Shown here: piece after piece, positions 20,422 to 20,696 of the stretch | Layout of the letters: each line of letters starts with the position of its first letter | Position numbering within the stretch: position 1 is the first letter of the stretch | Source: Nitrosomonadales bacterium | GTDB lineage: Bacteria > Pseudomonadota > Gammaproteobacteria > Burkholderiales > Sulfuricellaceae | DNA: 20,696 bases | NCBI GenBank assembly: GCA_003104895.1 | Contig: PQAG01000075.1 | Span: 550 to 21,245 of the forward strand | Reading direction: 5' to 3' | Translations under genes and position numbers: made by a program | The notes under the pieces: generated by a model | Told to the model about the DNA's origin: nothing | What the model saw: only the letters and a program-made list of their open reading frames with translations | Databases searched by the model: none

Positions 20422-20696
20422 GTGTAGAAGCTCTGCACCAGTGAGCCCATGAGAAGAGCCCAGCCATCCACCAGCACGAACAACATCAGCTTGAAAGGCA
20501 GGGAAATCATGACCGGCGACAGCATCATCATACCCATCGACATCAGCACGCTTGCCACCACCATATCGATGATGAGGAAGGGGATGAAGATCAGGAATCC
20601 GATCTGGAATGCGGTTTTGAGCTCGCTGGTCACATAAGCCGGCACGAGAATTCGCAGCGGCACGGCTTCCGGGCCGGCCAGAGGCTGGCTGTTGGA
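20418..20696 (-). CDS. fliP: Flagellar biosynthetic protein FliP, C-terminal part
   Basis: The last 92 residues of FliP; the gene runs off the right edge of the window. The conserved block PAYVTSELKTAFQIGFLIF, IPFLIIDMVVASVLMSMGMMM and LPFKLMLFVLVDGW matches the FliP C-terminus, including the methionine-rich gasket segment (MSMGMMM) that closes the export channel. It is followed with a 4-nt overlap by fliQ and then fliR, the canonical flagellar order. A gene caller restricted to complete ORFs would take an internal start (81 residues), which is wrong. Confidence 0.96.
   Translation of the reverse strand, partial: SNSQPLAGPEAVPLRILVPAYVTSELKTAFQIGFLIFIPFLIIDMVVASVLMSMGMMMLSPVMISLPFKLMLFVLVDGWALLMGSLVQSFYT

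Overview
The window is a dense, high-GC stretch of bacterial chromosome with about 23 protein genes and very short intergenic gaps. Gene content and order point to a betaproteobacterium, plausibly a Nitrosomonadales-type environmental lineage. The clues are the pabC-mltG-tmk-holB-pilZ-tatD run, dapA-bamC-MBL hydrolase, a flagellar fliPQR block and a B12-dependent ribonucleotide reductase. The class is well supported by the gene orders; the family or genus is a guess. There is no sign of phage, insertion sequence, CRISPR, tRNA or rRNA.

Layout. (1) 1-3431, minus strand: rpsB-tsf-pyrH-frr-uppS (translation, UMP kinase, start of undecaprenyl-PP synthesis). A clear promoter, a structured S2 leader and an intrinsic terminator after rpsB are visible. 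(2) 3424-9543, minus strand: an eight-gene overlapping operon pabC-mltG-tmk-holB-pilZ-tatD-MBL-ankyrin protein, covering folate, peptidoglycan, dTTP, DNA replication, type IV pilus and nuclease functions. (3) 9705-12266, plus strand: mutS, divergent from pabC. (4) 12322-13271, minus strand: bcp-slyD (peroxiredoxin and FKBP-type chaperone), convergent with mutS. (5) 13481-14434, plus strand: a conserved-looking unknown gene and an Ala/Pro-rich small lipoprotein, closed by a strong terminator. (6) 14499-17283, minus strand: dapA-bamC-MBL hydrolase. (7) 17491-20696, minus strand: fliP(partial)-fliQ-fliR with nrdJ (class II RNR) directly behind.

Most genes are conserved housekeeping genes. The less ordinary signals are: thymidylate kinase with no ATG/GTG/TTG/CTG start in a frame closed by an upstream stop, apparently using ATC behind a good Shine-Dalgarno; an interspersed composite repeat of about 80-100 bp present twice (rpsB-tsf gap and nrdJ-dapA gap); an eight-unit 7-mer array that folds into a 25-bp stem at the mutS/slyD convergence, with a related 7-mer array between pilZ and tatD; a 30-bp in-frame minisatellite in the lipoprotein gene; and nrdJ placed at the end of a flagellar export block. 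I found no convincing new multi-gene system.
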